Positions 9,001 through 18,879 of a stretch of 64,000 nt of DNA are shown here, piece by piece. This DNA comes from an uncultured Bacteroides sp. GTDB lineage: Bacteria; Bacteroidota; Bacteroidia; Bacteroidales; UBA932. The stretch's first letter is position 1, and every line of letters begins with the position of its first letter. The stretch is taken from positions 13,501 through 77,500 of the forward strand of contig UQQM01000006.1 in assembly GCA_900543205.1 (NCBI GenBank), in the 5' to 3' direction. The notes under the pieces are model-generated. The model worked only from the letters and a program-made list of their open reading frames with translations, was not told the DNA's origin and made no database searches. The translations under genes were made by a program, and so were the position numbers.

Positions 9001-10714
9001 ACTGATTTTCCCCGCAGCCCTGGCATTGCTGCTCTGCGGCTGCGGCAGAAATTCCGTCGAGATGACCGCCGAGAGGGACTGGCTGCTGATTCCGGCTTCG
9101 GACAGAGGGCCAGTCGCCTCTCTGGCGATTTTATCGGACGGAAAGAACATCCTGGGCGAGGCCCAGCTGATCAACCCCGCGCCCGACACGGCCGACTACT
9201 GGATTCCCGTGGACATCTCCGGCTACAGGGGGCGGCAGCTTGAAATCGTCATCGACGGCGAAGAGAGCCCCGAGGCGGCGTTGTCCGCAGTCCGGCAGTC
9301 GGATTCGAGGGAGCTCGACCTCGACGAACCTTACCGCCAGGTCTACCACTTCACGCCCGAATTCGGGTGGACGAACGATCCGAACGGAATGGTCTTCCAT
9401 AACGGGGAATACCATCTTGCCTACCAGGCGAACCCCTATGGGACAAAGCATTACAACATGCACTGGGGCAACGCCGTATCCACCGACCTCGTACACTGGG
9501 AGGATCTTCCGTTCATAGTGGCGCCCGATGAGCTCGGGGCCATATTCTCCGGAAGCTCCGTGGTCGACAGCGAAGGCACCGCAGGCTTCGGCGAGAACGC
9601 GATAGTGGCCATGTACACCTCCGCGAGCGACACCCAGAAGCAGAGCATAGCCTGGAGCACCGACGGCGGCCGCAGCTACACCAAGCACGACGGCAACCCC
9701 GTTCTCGAGGAGCCCGGCATCAAGGATTTCCGCGACCCGAAGCTGCTCCGCTACGGCGACCGCTGGATAGTGTCCGTGGCAGCGGGCGACAGAATCATAT
9801 TCTACGAATCCCCGGACCTGAAGAGCTGGAGCAAGCTCAGCGAATTCGGCGAGGACATGGGAGCGCACGGCGGTGTATGGGAGTGCCCCGACCTGATTCC
9901 CATGGAATACGACGGACAGCAGAAATGGGTGCTGATTGTCAACATCAACCCGGGCGGCCCCAACGGCGGCAGCGCGGCCCAGTATTTCATAGGGGACTTT
10001 GACGGCAGGAATTTCATTCCCGATCCCCTGCCCTATCCTTTATGGATTGACGAAGGCATGGACAACTACGCCGGTGTCACGTTCAGCAATACCGGGGAGC
10101 GCAATATCTTCCTGGGCTGGATGAGCAACTGGCTGTACTCCGAGCAGACCCCGACCGTGAACTTCCGCAACGGCATGACCATAGCGCGCGACCTCAGCCT
10201 GCGCCATGACGGCGAGCATCTGATTCTCGCCAGCTCCCCTTCTCCGGAGATTCTTTCGGCACGGAAGGAAGCCGTCAGCTTCAGGAACGGAATGAAGGAC
10301 GGTGTGTGCGAGATTCCGGAGCTGCTCCCCGGGAACGACGGGGCATACGAGCTCTGCATGACCGTCACACCCGGAAAGAGCGGGAAATTCGAGCTCTGCC
10401 TCGGCAACTCGCTCGGAGAGAAGGCGGTATGGAGCTTCGACTTCAACGCGCTCACCCTGAATCTCGACAGGTCGGCGAGCGGACGCACGGACTTCTCCGA
10501 CAAGTTCGGCAAGTCCGACATACGGGCAGGGCTCGTGAAGCGCGACCGCTATGAGCTGCGGCTGTTCGTGGACAGGCAGTCGACCGAGCTGTTCATCAAC
10601 GACGGCGACGTCTCCTTCACCAACTGCGTCTTCCCGAACGAAGCCTACGACAGCCTCAGCCTGAGCTCCCCCGACGCCAGCGTCAGCGGAATAAAGGTCT
10701 ACAGGCTGGAATAG
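8987..10714 (+). CDS. Glycoside hydrolase family 32 beta-fructosidase (levanase/inulinase type), lipoprotein
   Basis: 575 aa. The N-terminus has a lipobox-like LLCGC, so it is probably membrane-anchored. An accessory beta domain (about residues 25-105) precedes the five-bladed propeller. The GH32 catalytic triad is present: nucleophile Asp131 in WTNDPNG, stabiliser Asp in FRDP (248-250) and acid/base Glu298 in WECPDL. A C-terminal beta-sandwich follows (to residue 575). It should cut beta-fructosidic bonds of levan, inulin or sucrose; endo or exo action cannot be told. It overlaps the ceramidase-like gene by 14 bp and is followed by a strong terminator. Confidence 0.95.
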   Translation: MRHIRLIFPAALALLLCGCGRNSVEMTAERDWLLIPASDRGPVASLAILSDGKNILGEAQLINPAPDTADYWIPVDISGYRGRQLEIVIDGEESPEAALSAVRQSDSRELDLDEPYRQVYHFTPEFGWTNDPNGMVFHNGEYHLAYQANPYGTKHYNMHWGNAVSTDLVHWEDLPFIVAPDELGAIFSGSSVVDSEGTAGFGENAIVAMYTSASDTQKQSIAWSTDGGRSYTKHDGNPVLEEPGIKDFRDPKLLRYGDRWIVSVAAGDRIIFYESPDLKSWSKLSEFGEDMGAHGGVWECPDLIPMEYDGQQKWVLIVNINPGGPNGGSAAQYFIGDFDGRNFIPDPLPYPLWIDEGMDNYAGVTFSNTGERNIFLGWMSNWLYSEQTPTVNFRNGMTIARDLSLRHDGEHLILASSPSPEILSARKEAVSFRNGMKDGVCEIPELLPGNDGAYELCMTVTPGKSGKFELCLGNSLGEKAVWSFDFNALTLNLDRSASGRTDFSDKFGKSDIRAGLVKRDRYELRLFVDRQSTELFINDGDVSFTNCVFPNEAYDSLSLSSPDASVSGIKVYRLE

Positions 10715-10731
10715 CCCGCAACGCAACAGAG

Positions 10732-10772
10732 AATGACCCCGGAGCCCGCCTGGCCCCGGGGTCATTTTCTAT
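10732..10772 (+). terminator. Intrinsic terminator after the GH32 gene
   Basis: An 11-bp perfect stem (AATGACCCCGG at 10732-10742 with its complement at 10756-10766) has a 13-base loop and is followed by TTCTATT. It closes the fructan locus and faces the oppositely oriented esterase gene. Confidence 0.8.
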
Positions 10773-10808
10773 TCCGACGGAAGATGTCCGAAGACGCCTG
10801 CCTGACAA

Positions 10809-11684
10809 TCAAAGCTTCCCGGCAACATTCCTGAGCCAGCATTCAAGCTCGTAGACCCAGCAGCTCTTATATGGCATACTGTCTTTCCATCCGAAGCCGT
10901 GTCCGCCTGAAGGATAGATGTGCATCGAGGCTGAAACTCCATGGGCGAGCAGCTGCTCATAATAGCGCAGGCTGTTCTGGGGCTTGACGTCGGGGTCGTC
11001 AGAACATAGGAAAATAAAAGCTGGAGGAGTATCCTCTGTCACATGTTTCTCGCAACTATATCGGTCAATAAGGTCCTGTGGAGGATTCTTGCCGAGGAGC
11101 GCATCGCGGGAAAGCATATTGGTGAACGACTCTTCCATAGTGATTACCGGATACATGAGTATCTGGAAATCCGGGCGTGTTTCCGGATCGGCATACATGG
11201 TGGCGGCCGAGGCCGCGAGATGTCCGCCGGCCGAATTGCCAGCAATACCTATCTTTGTGATTCCAAGTTCTTCCGACCTGCTCCGCATGATTCTTATCGC
11301 CTGCTGCACATCACTGAGAGGGACATCATGGTGGCCACAAGGCAATCTGTACTGCAGCATGCAGTAAGTAATGCCACGGGCATTGAACCAGTCTTTCATG
11401 TCGCGTCCTTCGTATGTCTGGGATTCCATGATATATGCACCGCCGGGGCACATTATCACACAGAGGCCATTGGGACTCTGCGCGGGATATACTTCCATCA
11501 TGGCGTCTTCGTAGTCGTGAGCCTTGAATACGACAAAGCCGGATCCGGGTTCTGGAATCGTGAATTCGTTGGGCGCACCATCGGGCCAAAGCCTGACAGT
11601 ATCTATTCTCTCCCGTTCACCGACCTGCGCAAAAGCCGCTGCACAAGACAGGAATAAAGCAATGAGAATCGCGAAACGTTTCAT
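10809..11684 (-). CDS. Secreted alpha/beta-hydrolase esterase (acetyl-esterase-like)
   Basis: 291 aa with signal peptide ending AAAFAQ. The alpha/beta-hydrolase triad is readable: nucleophile Ser151 in GNSAGG, Asp232 in DDPDVKP, His262 in GGHGFGW. The oxyanion strand is CPGGAY. This resembles the BD-FAE/acetyl-xylan-esterase-like group common beside SusCD genes. It probably removes acetyl or similar ester groups from a glycan in the periplasm. It is last in the minus-strand operon susC-susD-esterase, starting 14 bp after the susD stop. Its substrate is unknown. Confidence 0.85.
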   Translation of the reverse strand: MKRFAILIALFLSCAAAFAQVGERERIDTVRLWPDGAPNEFTIPEPGSGFVVFKAHDYEDAMMEVYPAQSPNGLCVIMCPGGAYIMESQTYEGRDMKDWFNARGITYCMLQYRLPCGHHDVPLSDVQQAIRIMRSRSEELGITKIGIAGNSAGGHLAASAATMYADPETRPDFQILMYPVITMEESFTNMLSRDALLGKNPPQDLIDRYSCEKHVTEDTPPAFIFLCSDDPDVKPQNSLRYYEQLLAHGVSASMHIYPSGGHGFGWKDSMPYKSCWVYELECWLRNVAGKL

Positions 11685-11698
11685 GCCGATATATAATA

Positions 11699-13531
11699 TT
11701 AGAAAGCTGCGTATCCGGGATTTTGAACATACGCTCCCTTGGACAGATTGTACTGGGTGAGAGGGATAGGGAAATACTCGTCTCGTCCCTCCTTGAAGAC
11801 AGAGTTCTGATAGTATACCCTTTTGGTCTTTTCTATCTCAAAATACCTGTTCATCGTTTCAGCCGCGATGCCCCAGCGGACGAGATCGAAGAAACGCTCT
11901 CCCTCAAGCGCGCACTCGATACGGGTTTCGTGTCTGAGCGCCTTTCTCGCATAATCCTGCGTCCAGCCCTCTGCGGGATATTCATTGATGACATAATTTC
12001 CGGCATAGCCGTCTATATTGACGGCCGTAGGGAAATTAGGATCGATGAATGCCGTCACATACGGACTGTTCTTGGCCCTGTTGCGTATCTGATTGATGAT
12101 AGGTCTTGCCTCTTCCTCGCGCCCGAGCTCAATAAGGGCTTCGGCTCTCCAAAGCAGGAGATGGGCGTAACGGATAATCTGATAGTTCAATGCGGAATTG
12201 CCCCAAGGATAAGTAGTTGAAAGATGCCCGGAATCGGGAGATACGAGGAAACGTTTCACAAAATGATAGCCGTATGAGTTGAAATCCCTGTACCACAACT
12301 CCGTAACAGGTTCTACCGTATATGTCTTCCAACGGACATTAATACGGCCGACAATAAAGTCAAGACGCGGGTCTACAGGCGAGTCAATATTGTAGTTATG
12401 ATATGACTTGCTTCCGTCGGCGGCGATTCTTTCTTCTACAAGGTCATAGTCCTTTGTCTGCCATGAGCCGTCAAGCAGGGGAAGGCCGTCTTCTCCTGTC
12501 TGGAAAGCATTTACAAGGTCCTGGCTGGATTTGAAGAAGTCATCACCGTTATATGGTCCCTTCGGGGTGTTGAGAAGCGCGCTCCAGTTCACATGTCCTA
12601 CTCCGCTGTATGCCCATGGAAGCTGCAATGTGGCACCGTCGTTTGTCGAATACTGGACAGCGAAAATCGACTCAGGGCCATTCTCATACTCCATCATGTC
12701 AAGTTTCTGGAAATCGTCAAGAAGATCATATTTCCCCGGTGCGATGACTTCACCGGTAAGGGCTACCACCTTCTCGAGGTCCGCCTGGTCGATTGATATT
12801 ACCTTATGGTTGGCAGGATCCTGGCGGTAGGCCTTATAGAGATAGACCTTTGCGGCATACGCCTTGGCCACATACCTGTTGACACGCCCATATTCCTCAA
12901 ATGACTCGGGAAGAACCTCAGCGGCATCTTCAAACTCCTTGGCAATCATGCCGAGAAGCTCATCCCTGCTATATACATTGTTCTTGATGGTGATATAGTC
13001 TTTCTCGGCTACAGTCTCATCAATCCAGGGAATCTGGTTGAAATGGCGCACGAGTTCAAAATAGAAATGGGCGCGAAGCGCACGCATTTCCGCCTTATAT
13101 GTTTCTGCTTCAGGAACGCTTGCAGGATCCACCGTCGCAAGCACCTGGAGGGCCGAGTTAGTACGCTTTACGGAATTATAGAGGGCGACCCAGATATTGT
13201 TCATCGTATCATGGGTGGCGTCTACGACGTATGTCTCGATATTGTGGAAACCTGCATTATCCGAAGGTCCGCCTCCGCCCTTGTAGGCATTGTCGGCATG
13301 GAGCTCTCCTTCAAGCCAGTGGTTTACGGGCGCGTTCATTGCGCCGAATGTCGGATCCGGGCCTGCAAGTGCGGCATACGCAGAATTGAGAAGGTAGGGA
13401 AGGCCTTCGTTTGATGCCATGAGATCTTCATTCAGGGCACCCTGCGGCATGATGTCGAGGAAGTCTTCCTCGTTGCATGCGGAAAGCGATGCGACGAGTG
13501 CGGCTCCAATAAGAATATATCTGAATTTCAT
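11699..13531 (-). CDS. SusD/RagB-family lipoprotein (second locus)
   Basis: 610 aa. A lipobox (SLSAC) follows the signal sequence. The N-terminal SusD core (MRALRAHFYFELVRHFNQIP) and the C-terminal SusD domain (LLWRAEALIELGREEEARPI; RIECALEGERFFDLVRWG) are intact. It lies 25 bp downstream of its susC partner. Base composition is lower in GC than in the flanking housekeeping genes, as for the whole 10.8-16.7 kb block. Confidence 0.94.
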   Translation of the reverse strand: MKFRYILIGAALVASLSACNEEDFLDIMPQGALNEDLMASNEGLPYLLNSAYAALAGPDPTFGAMNAPVNHWLEGELHADNAYKGGGGPSDNAGFHNIETYVVDATHDTMNNIWVALYNSVKRTNSALQVLATVDPASVPEAETYKAEMRALRAHFYFELVRHFNQIPWIDETVAEKDYITIKNNVYSRDELLGMIAKEFEDAAEVLPESFEEYGRVNRYVAKAYAAKVYLYKAYRQDPANHKVISIDQADLEKVVALTGEVIAPGKYDLLDDFQKLDMMEYENGPESIFAVQYSTNDGATLQLPWAYSGVGHVNWSALLNTPKGPYNGDDFFKSSQDLVNAFQTGEDGLPLLDGSWQTKDYDLVEERIAADGSKSYHNYNIDSPVDPRLDFIVGRINVRWKTYTVEPVTELWYRDFNSYGYHFVKRFLVSPDSGHLSTTYPWGNSALNYQIIRYAHLLLWRAEALIELGREEEARPIINQIRNRAKNSPYVTAFIDPNFPTAVNIDGYAGNYVINEYPAEGWTQDYARKALRHETRIECALEGERFFDLVRWGIAAETMNRYFEIEKTKRVYYQNSVFKEGRDEYFPIPLTQYNLSKGAYVQNPGYAAF

Positions 13532-13556
13532 AATCTTATAATTGTTGTCAGTTAAA

Positions 13557-16500
13557 CTAGAATCCGATGTTGAGGCCTAAGACCATGTTGAACGAGTAGG
13601 GATAAGGATATCCGAGGGACTCGGGATCAGGCCCGGTGTACTTCGTGAGGGTGAAGATATTCTGCGCCTGTAGATATACTCTTGCAGTCCTGATTTTCGT
13701 TTTTGAAAGGATTTCTTTAGGGAGCGTGTATCCTATCACAAGATTCTTCATCTTCAGATATGAGCCGTCTTCCATATACCAGCTGTTCTGCACGCCTTCC
13801 TGGTTTGTATCAATAGTGGATACCGCCGCATAATCAGATGTATAGATGCCGGTCTCGAGGAAATCCTCATAGCCCCTGACTGCATCGAGGAGCCTTGTCG
13901 AATGGTTGCCCAGCCCCTCTCCGAGAGGGAAGAAATCCGTATACAGCTTTGATGAGTTGTAGGCATCGCGGACCATGCCGCTGAAGAACATGGATATATC
14001 CCATCCCCTCCAGGCGGCAGAGAAGTTAAGGCCGTACAGGAGTTTAGGATTATTGCTTCCGATGTATGCCTGGTCGCTTGTGGTGATTGCGCCATCACCG
14101 TTGACATCGGCATACCTGAGACGGCCCACTCCGGGGATACCGTATTGGACATCATACTTTGCATTGTATTCATCGACCTCGGCCTGTGTGCGGAAGAGTC
14201 CGTCCACAACATACCCGACCAATGCGCCGTAAGGTAGCCCTACGTTCGAGATACCCGCAGCCTGGTTGCCACAACCGTATGTGTAGTAAAGGTCTTCAGG
14301 GAGATAGGTTATCTTGTTCTTGTATGAAGCGGCATTCGCTGAAATTTCATAGCTGAAATCCCCCCGGACATCCTTCCATGAGACGATGAACTCCATGCCT
14401 CTGTTGTTCATCGATGCGCAGTTCTGGAATGAAGAGCCGCCTTCACCTACGATAGCCGCCACGGGAACCAGATAAAGCATGTCCGAGGTGTTCTTGTCGT
14501 ATACATCGAATGAGAGGGCAAGTCTGTTGTTGAAGAATGCGGCATCAAGACCTAGGTTGAACTGCTCCGTCTGCTCCCAACGGAGTTCAGGATTGCCTGA
14601 CTGCGTACGGACCGCACCGGAAGCAAGCGTGGTGTTGTCACCGTTGAGATTATAGCTGCCGTTCCAGATATCGACGTTGTAGATGCTGTATGTAGCCGTA
14701 TTGTCGATCTGGTCGTTACCGTTTATACCCCATGACGCCCGCAATTTCAGGTCAGACAGCCAGCGCCTGGTATTGGCCATGAATTTCTCGTTGCTGATTT
14801 TCCAGCCGAACGAAGCGGAAGGGAATATTCCGGCATTATTATACTTTCCGAAGCGTGAAGATGCATCCCGGCGGACGGTCGCCGAGAAGAGATACTTGTC
14901 TGCCAGAGTGTAATTGACCTTTCCGAAGTATGATGTCATCGCATAGATGTCCGCATTGTTGGAAGATGTCTTAGTGCCTTCTGCGACATCCACATATACA
15001 TAGTCGCGCGAGGTCATGGCAAAGCCCGTAGCCTGCGCCCTGAGGAGGTCGACCCGGCTCTTCTTCGCCTCGGTACCAAGAAGGAATGTCGCAGAGTGAA
15101 TACCCTTCTCGAACGAATAGGTTGCGGTATTCGTCCAGACCCACTCAAGTGTTTCGTTCATCCGGATATCAAGCGCGCTTTCGGTATAGGACCTGGTATG
15201 CTCGTCCCATGCCGGTGTGAATTCGTTTGAATAGTCAGGGTTATAGTTGACGCCGAAAGTAGAGCGGAGTGTGAGGTTCTCTATAGGAGTTATATCGATG
15301 TACGCATTACCGAAGATTCTCCAGCTCTTGAAGATGTTGTTGGCTTCATTGTCAATGTATCTGACCAGATTCTGGCGGCTTCCAAGCAAATCCACATCCG
15401 CTCCGGCGTATGTGCCGTCGCTGGCGTAGATGGCCTGTGCGGGATGCTGCGCAAGAATCTGCCTTTCGATAGCTTCATATCCTCTGGGTTTCTTGTGCTG
15501 GGTCCAGTATGTGAGGTTCAGATTCTCACCGATTTTAAGCCTGCCGTCGAAGAAGCGGTATTCCGAGCTATATCTTGTACCGAACGACTTGTAGTCCGTA
15601 TTCTTCAATGTGCCGTCCTGGTCAATATAGTTAAAGCTGAGCGAGGATACATGATCCTTGCTTCCCTTTGACAATGAAAGACTGTAGGTCTGCATCAAGG
15701 CGGGACGATATACCTCGCCGAACCAGTCGGTGTCGGATATATTCATACTGACCCCGTCTTTCTCCCAATAGGGCTGGCCAAGTTTAAGCTGGGCCTTCTC
15801 TCCGTCACCGTAGATAATTGATTTCGGAGTCGTGCCGAAATCATACTTGTACGCCGCCCAATATACATCACCCCATTCCTGGGCATTCAGGAGAGGAATG
15901 CCTCTGCGCGGAATCTGAAGGGACAGAGTCGCGTTGAAATCAACCTTTATGACTCCGTCCTGGGCCCGCTTGGTCGTGATGATGATGACTCCGTTTGCGG
16001 CCTGCGCTCCGTAGATGGCGGCCGAGGCGGCATCCTTGAGCACCTGTATGGACTCGATATCGTTGCTGTTGACAATTGTACCGACGTCCGCACGTGTCAT
16101 CACACCGTCTATGACGTAAAGCGGCGATGAATTGTTGATAGTCGTCGTACCCCGGATAAGGGATAAAGTTCCCTGACCGCCCGGCGTACCGTCCGTAGAT
16201 ACGACCATACCGGCTACGCGGCCATTGAGGGCTGTCATTATATTACCCGTAGGAATGTCAGCCACTTCATCCATCTTGACAACCGCAACCGAACCGGTAA
16301 GGTCTGCCTTTTTCTCAGCCATGTAACCGGTTACGACCACCTCATCCAGGTATCTTGTATCCTGGCTCATTTTGACATCCATCTCGGCAGCGGCAGCCAT
16401 CTTGATGGAATTATAGCCGATGTAGACGAATTCCAATGTCGATCCGGCTTCAACCTCCAGTTCGAATCGTCCGTCAACATCAGTCGAAGTACCTGTCGTC

Positions 16501-16668
16501 GTGCCTTCTACCACAACGCCGGCGCCGATGAGCGGCTCGCCATTGTCAGCATCAGTGACGGTACCCGTGACTCTGATTGTCTGCGCAAATGCGGTAGCTC
16601 CAAGAAGGGGTATTGCCACGCATGTTGCAAATAATTGGAATAGTTGCAAATAATTGGAATAGTTTCAT
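13557..16668 (-). CDS. SusC-family TonB-dependent transporter, start region disrupted by tandem duplication
   Basis: The body is a complete SusC protein: carboxypeptidase-like domain, plug (LTGSVAVVKMDEV to GVIIITTKRA) and barrel ending LNIGF. The expected start is the ATG at 16668. With a single copy of the 19-bp unit it would give a normal signal peptide, MKLFQLFATCVAIPLLG. As written, two tandem copies put that ATG out of frame and it reads 38 codons to a TGA at 16554-16552. The open frame can only start inside the duplication, for example TTG at 16649 (1030 aa), losing the signal-peptide Lys and any normal start. The gene is therefore off or poorly translated here unless the repeat contracts. 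Confidence 0.85.
16625..16662. repeat. 19-bp perfect tandem duplication at the susC start
   Basis: TTGCAAATAATTGGAATAG occurs twice back to back (16625-16643 and 16644-16662), two to eight codons after the ATG on the minus strand. Nineteen is not a multiple of three, so loss of one copy restores the frame. Confidence 0.97.
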
Positions 16669-17157
16669 TTAATTGGATTTATTAGTTAAATAGTGGTTAT
16701 CAATCCGTATTCAAGTGTTTCAAGAGATGGGTGCCGTTGCCGGAACATGCCTGGCGGCGGCTGCGCAAGAAGTGATGCGACAAGGGTTTTGATGTTCATG
16801 ATTCTTATGTATTACGCACGGATAAAGATATTAAGCGGCACTACCAAACAATTGTAAAATCATCCCTAGTATTTGTACTTTTTTTTAATTTTATCGCTAT
16901 CAGACAGTCAAATTCTGAATTAATTACATAAATGACCGGAAAATTTTGCTCAGACCGAGGGGCGTTTTGCAAATTATTTAAATTTAATCTATCGTATTGG
17001 AGGAGCCCTCTGTGCGAAAAATTGAGCCCTGGACCTATGAACCCTCTTGCAACCGGCTGTATTGCGGATTTTCGGCCTACATAGCCGAAAATCATTGGGA
17101 GGCCGAGCTCCGGCGGCTGCAGATTGCAAATCCGGACGGACACTGCAGGATATGACA
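16669..17157. other. AT-rich intergenic region, no supported gene
   Basis: About 490 bp upstream of the second susC. A perfect 10-bp inverted repeat (GATTTTCGGC, arms 17067-17076 and 17084-17093, seven-base loop) is present without a T tract. A minus-strand open frame of 105 codons has no recognisable motif and I do not call it. A near-consensus minus-strand -7 (ATTATTTG) lies inside the duplicated unit, but I see no convincing promoter for susC. Confidence 0.5.
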
Positions 17158-17190
17158 CAAAAAAAGGCCGCCGCGAGACGCGGCAGCCTT
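17157..17190 (-). terminator. Intrinsic terminator at the end of the dnaB-rnf-barrel run
   Basis: On the minus strand a 12-bp stem (AAGGCTGCCGCG pairing through one T-G wobble) with a short loop is followed by a run of seven T. It lies 20 bp past the stop of the small outer-membrane barrel gene. Confidence 0.9.
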
Positions 17191-17209
17191 AATCTCAGTC
17201 AGGTCAGGA

Positions 17210-17662
17210 CTAGAACCTGTACCTGATGCCGAGAGCGAAGCCGTCCCATCCGAAAACAGAGCCGCCGGTCAAATAGATGGCGGGCCTCCAGTCGAGGGAG
17301 AAGTTGAGAGGTACGCCGGGCACTGCGAACTCAGCGCCAATCTGACCTACCACAGCTGCGGAGAAATAGGTCTTGACATTGCCGTTGTCATCATTTCCAT
17401 TGGCAAATCCGAGAGAGGCGCCGGGGCCTACGTAGAAATTGAAGTTACCGGCGCTTCCGAGATCGAAGTCATAGATTCCGGTCAGACGGAAGCCATTGCT
17501 CATGAATCCGAGATCGGCTTCAATGAAGTTGGAGCCTCCCATATAGTGCTGATATGACACCTCAGCGCCGTAGCCTACTCGTACACCGATGGCCTTGGGC
17601 TGGGCGGAGGCGACTGCCGCAAAAGCGAGAGCGGCAACCATTACTGCAAAAAACTTTTTCAT
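17210..17662 (-). CDS. Small outer-membrane beta-barrel protein
   Basis: 150 aa with a signal peptide ending VASAQ. The mature part alternates polar and hydrophobic residues in eight or so strands and ends in the aromatic IRYRF expected of a barrel inserted by the BAM machinery. No specific family is recognised. It starts 20 bp after rnfA with no visible promoter between, so it is likely cotranscribed with the Rnf genes. A terminator follows. Confidence 0.75.
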   Translation of the reverse strand: MKKFFAVMVAALAFAAVASAQPKAIGVRVGYGAEVSYQHYMGGSNFIEADLGFMSNGFRLTGIYDFDLGSAGNFNFYVGPGASLGFANGNDDNGNVKTYFSAAVVGQIGAEFAVPGVPLNFSLDWRPAIYLTGGSVFGWDGFALGIRYRF

Positions 17663-17682
17663 TGCTAACTAAGATTTTAAGA

Positions 17683-18288
17683 TTATACCATACCTGAGAA
17701 TCCAAGGAAGGCCATGGCCATGATGCTGACCGTAATCAGCGCGATGGGAAGGCCCTTGAACGCCTTGGGGACACTGTTGAGCGCGAGATGCTCGCGCAAC
17801 CCGGCGAACAGGCACATTGCGAGCCCGTAGCCGAGGGAAGTAGCCAGCGCATAGACCGTAGCCTCGCCGAGATTGAGCAGATGGGAAGCCGTCCCACCGA
17901 AGGCGAACTCCTTGGTAACCACGGTGATGGCGACACCGAGCACGGCGCAGTTGGTGGTGATGAGCGGCAGGAAGATGCCCAGCGCCTGATAGAGCGAAGG
18001 GCTGGTCTTCTTGAGCACTATCTCGACCATCTGGACCAGGGCGGCAATCACGAGGATGAAGGAAATCGTCTGCAGGAACTCAAGCCCGAAAGGCACGAGC
18101 AGATAGCTGTTGAGCAGATATGTGACCACTGTGGCAAGAGTAATCACGAAGCACACGGCTCCGGACATTCCGGCGGCGGTGGAAAGCTTGTTCGACACAC
18201 CCAGGAACGGACAGATGCCGAGGAACTGGGCCAGCAGGATATTGTTTACGAATATCGCCGATATGATGATAAGCAAATACTCTCCCAT
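17683..18288 (-). CDS. rnfA: Rnf electron transport complex subunit A
   Basis: 201 aa and six predicted membrane helices, normal for RnfA/NqrE. It begins MGEYLLIIISAIFVNNILLA. RnfA and RnfE form the inverted membrane pair that holds a 2Fe-2S centre between them and lies at the ion path of the ferredoxin:NAD+ oxidoreductase. It is the last rnf gene of the cluster, 6 bp after rnfE. Confidence 0.95.
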   Translation of the reverse strand: MGEYLLIIISAIFVNNILLAQFLGICPFLGVSNKLSTAAGMSGAVCFVITLATVVTYLLNSYLLVPFGLEFLQTISFILVIAALVQMVEIVLKKTSPSLYQALGIFLPLITTNCAVLGVAITVVTKEFAFGGTASHLLNLGEATVYALATSLGYGLAMCLFAGLREHLALNSVPKAFKGLPIALITVSIMAMAFLGFSGMV

Positions 18289-18294
18289 AGCTTG

Positions 18295-18879
18295 TTACTT
18301 TTTAGCGAGGAACTTGTTGAACAGGACCATCAGGTAGCCCAGAACCAGGAAAGCGCCCGGAGCCATCACGAAAGCCAGGATTCCGTCGCCGGCGATGAAT
18401 TTCCAGCCGAAGACGGAGCCGCTTCCGAGTATCTCGCGCACGATTCCTATCACGGTGAGCGACATAGTGAAGCCTATTCCGATTCCGAGACCGTCAAGGG
18501 CGGAGTCCACCACCGAGTTCTTGTTCGCAAAGGCTTCGGCGCGGCCCAGCACGATGCAGTTCACCACAATCAGGGGGATGAACAGACCCAGGGTCTCATA
18601 GACCGCCGGCACGAAGGCCTGCATCAGGAACTGAAGCACGGTCACGAACGTCGCAATCACCACGATATACACGGGGATGCGCACCTTGTCGGGCACCATG
18701 GGGGCTATCAGGGATATGACCATATTGCTGAGTATCAGCACGAACATGGTGGCGAGACCCATCTCGAGGCCGTTCATGGCCGAAGTGGTGGTCGCCAGGG
18801 TGGGGCACATTCCCAGCACAAGGACAAAGGTAGGGTTGTCCTTGATGAAACCCTTGGTAATCAATGACATCTTACTCAT
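18295..18879 (-). CDS. rnfE: Rnf electron transport complex subunit E
   Basis: 194 aa from the chosen ATG at 18879 (MSKMSLITKGF), which gives the usual RnfE length. A start six codons further up (MREDRI) would lie wholly within the rnfG tail and looks less likely. The membrane core is characteristic: NPTFVLVLGMCPTLATTTSA, with the conserved Cys, then IPLIVVNCIVLGRAEAFA. Its gene overlaps rnfG by 8 bp. Confidence 0.94.
   Translation of the reverse strand: MSKMSLITKGFIKDNPTFVLVLGMCPTLATTTSAMNGLEMGLATMFVLILSNMVISLIAPMVPDKVRIPVYIVVIATFVTVLQFLMQAFVPAVYETLGLFIPLIVVNCIVLGRAEAFANKNSVVDSALDGLGIGIGFTMSLTVIGIVREILGSGSVFGWKFIAGDGILAFVMAPGAFLVLGYLMVLFNKFLAKK

Noticed and set aside
16841..17158. 105-codon minus-strand frame in the intergenic region
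   Set aside because: No motif or signal; it overlaps an inverted repeat and reaches the terminator of the neighbouring gene.
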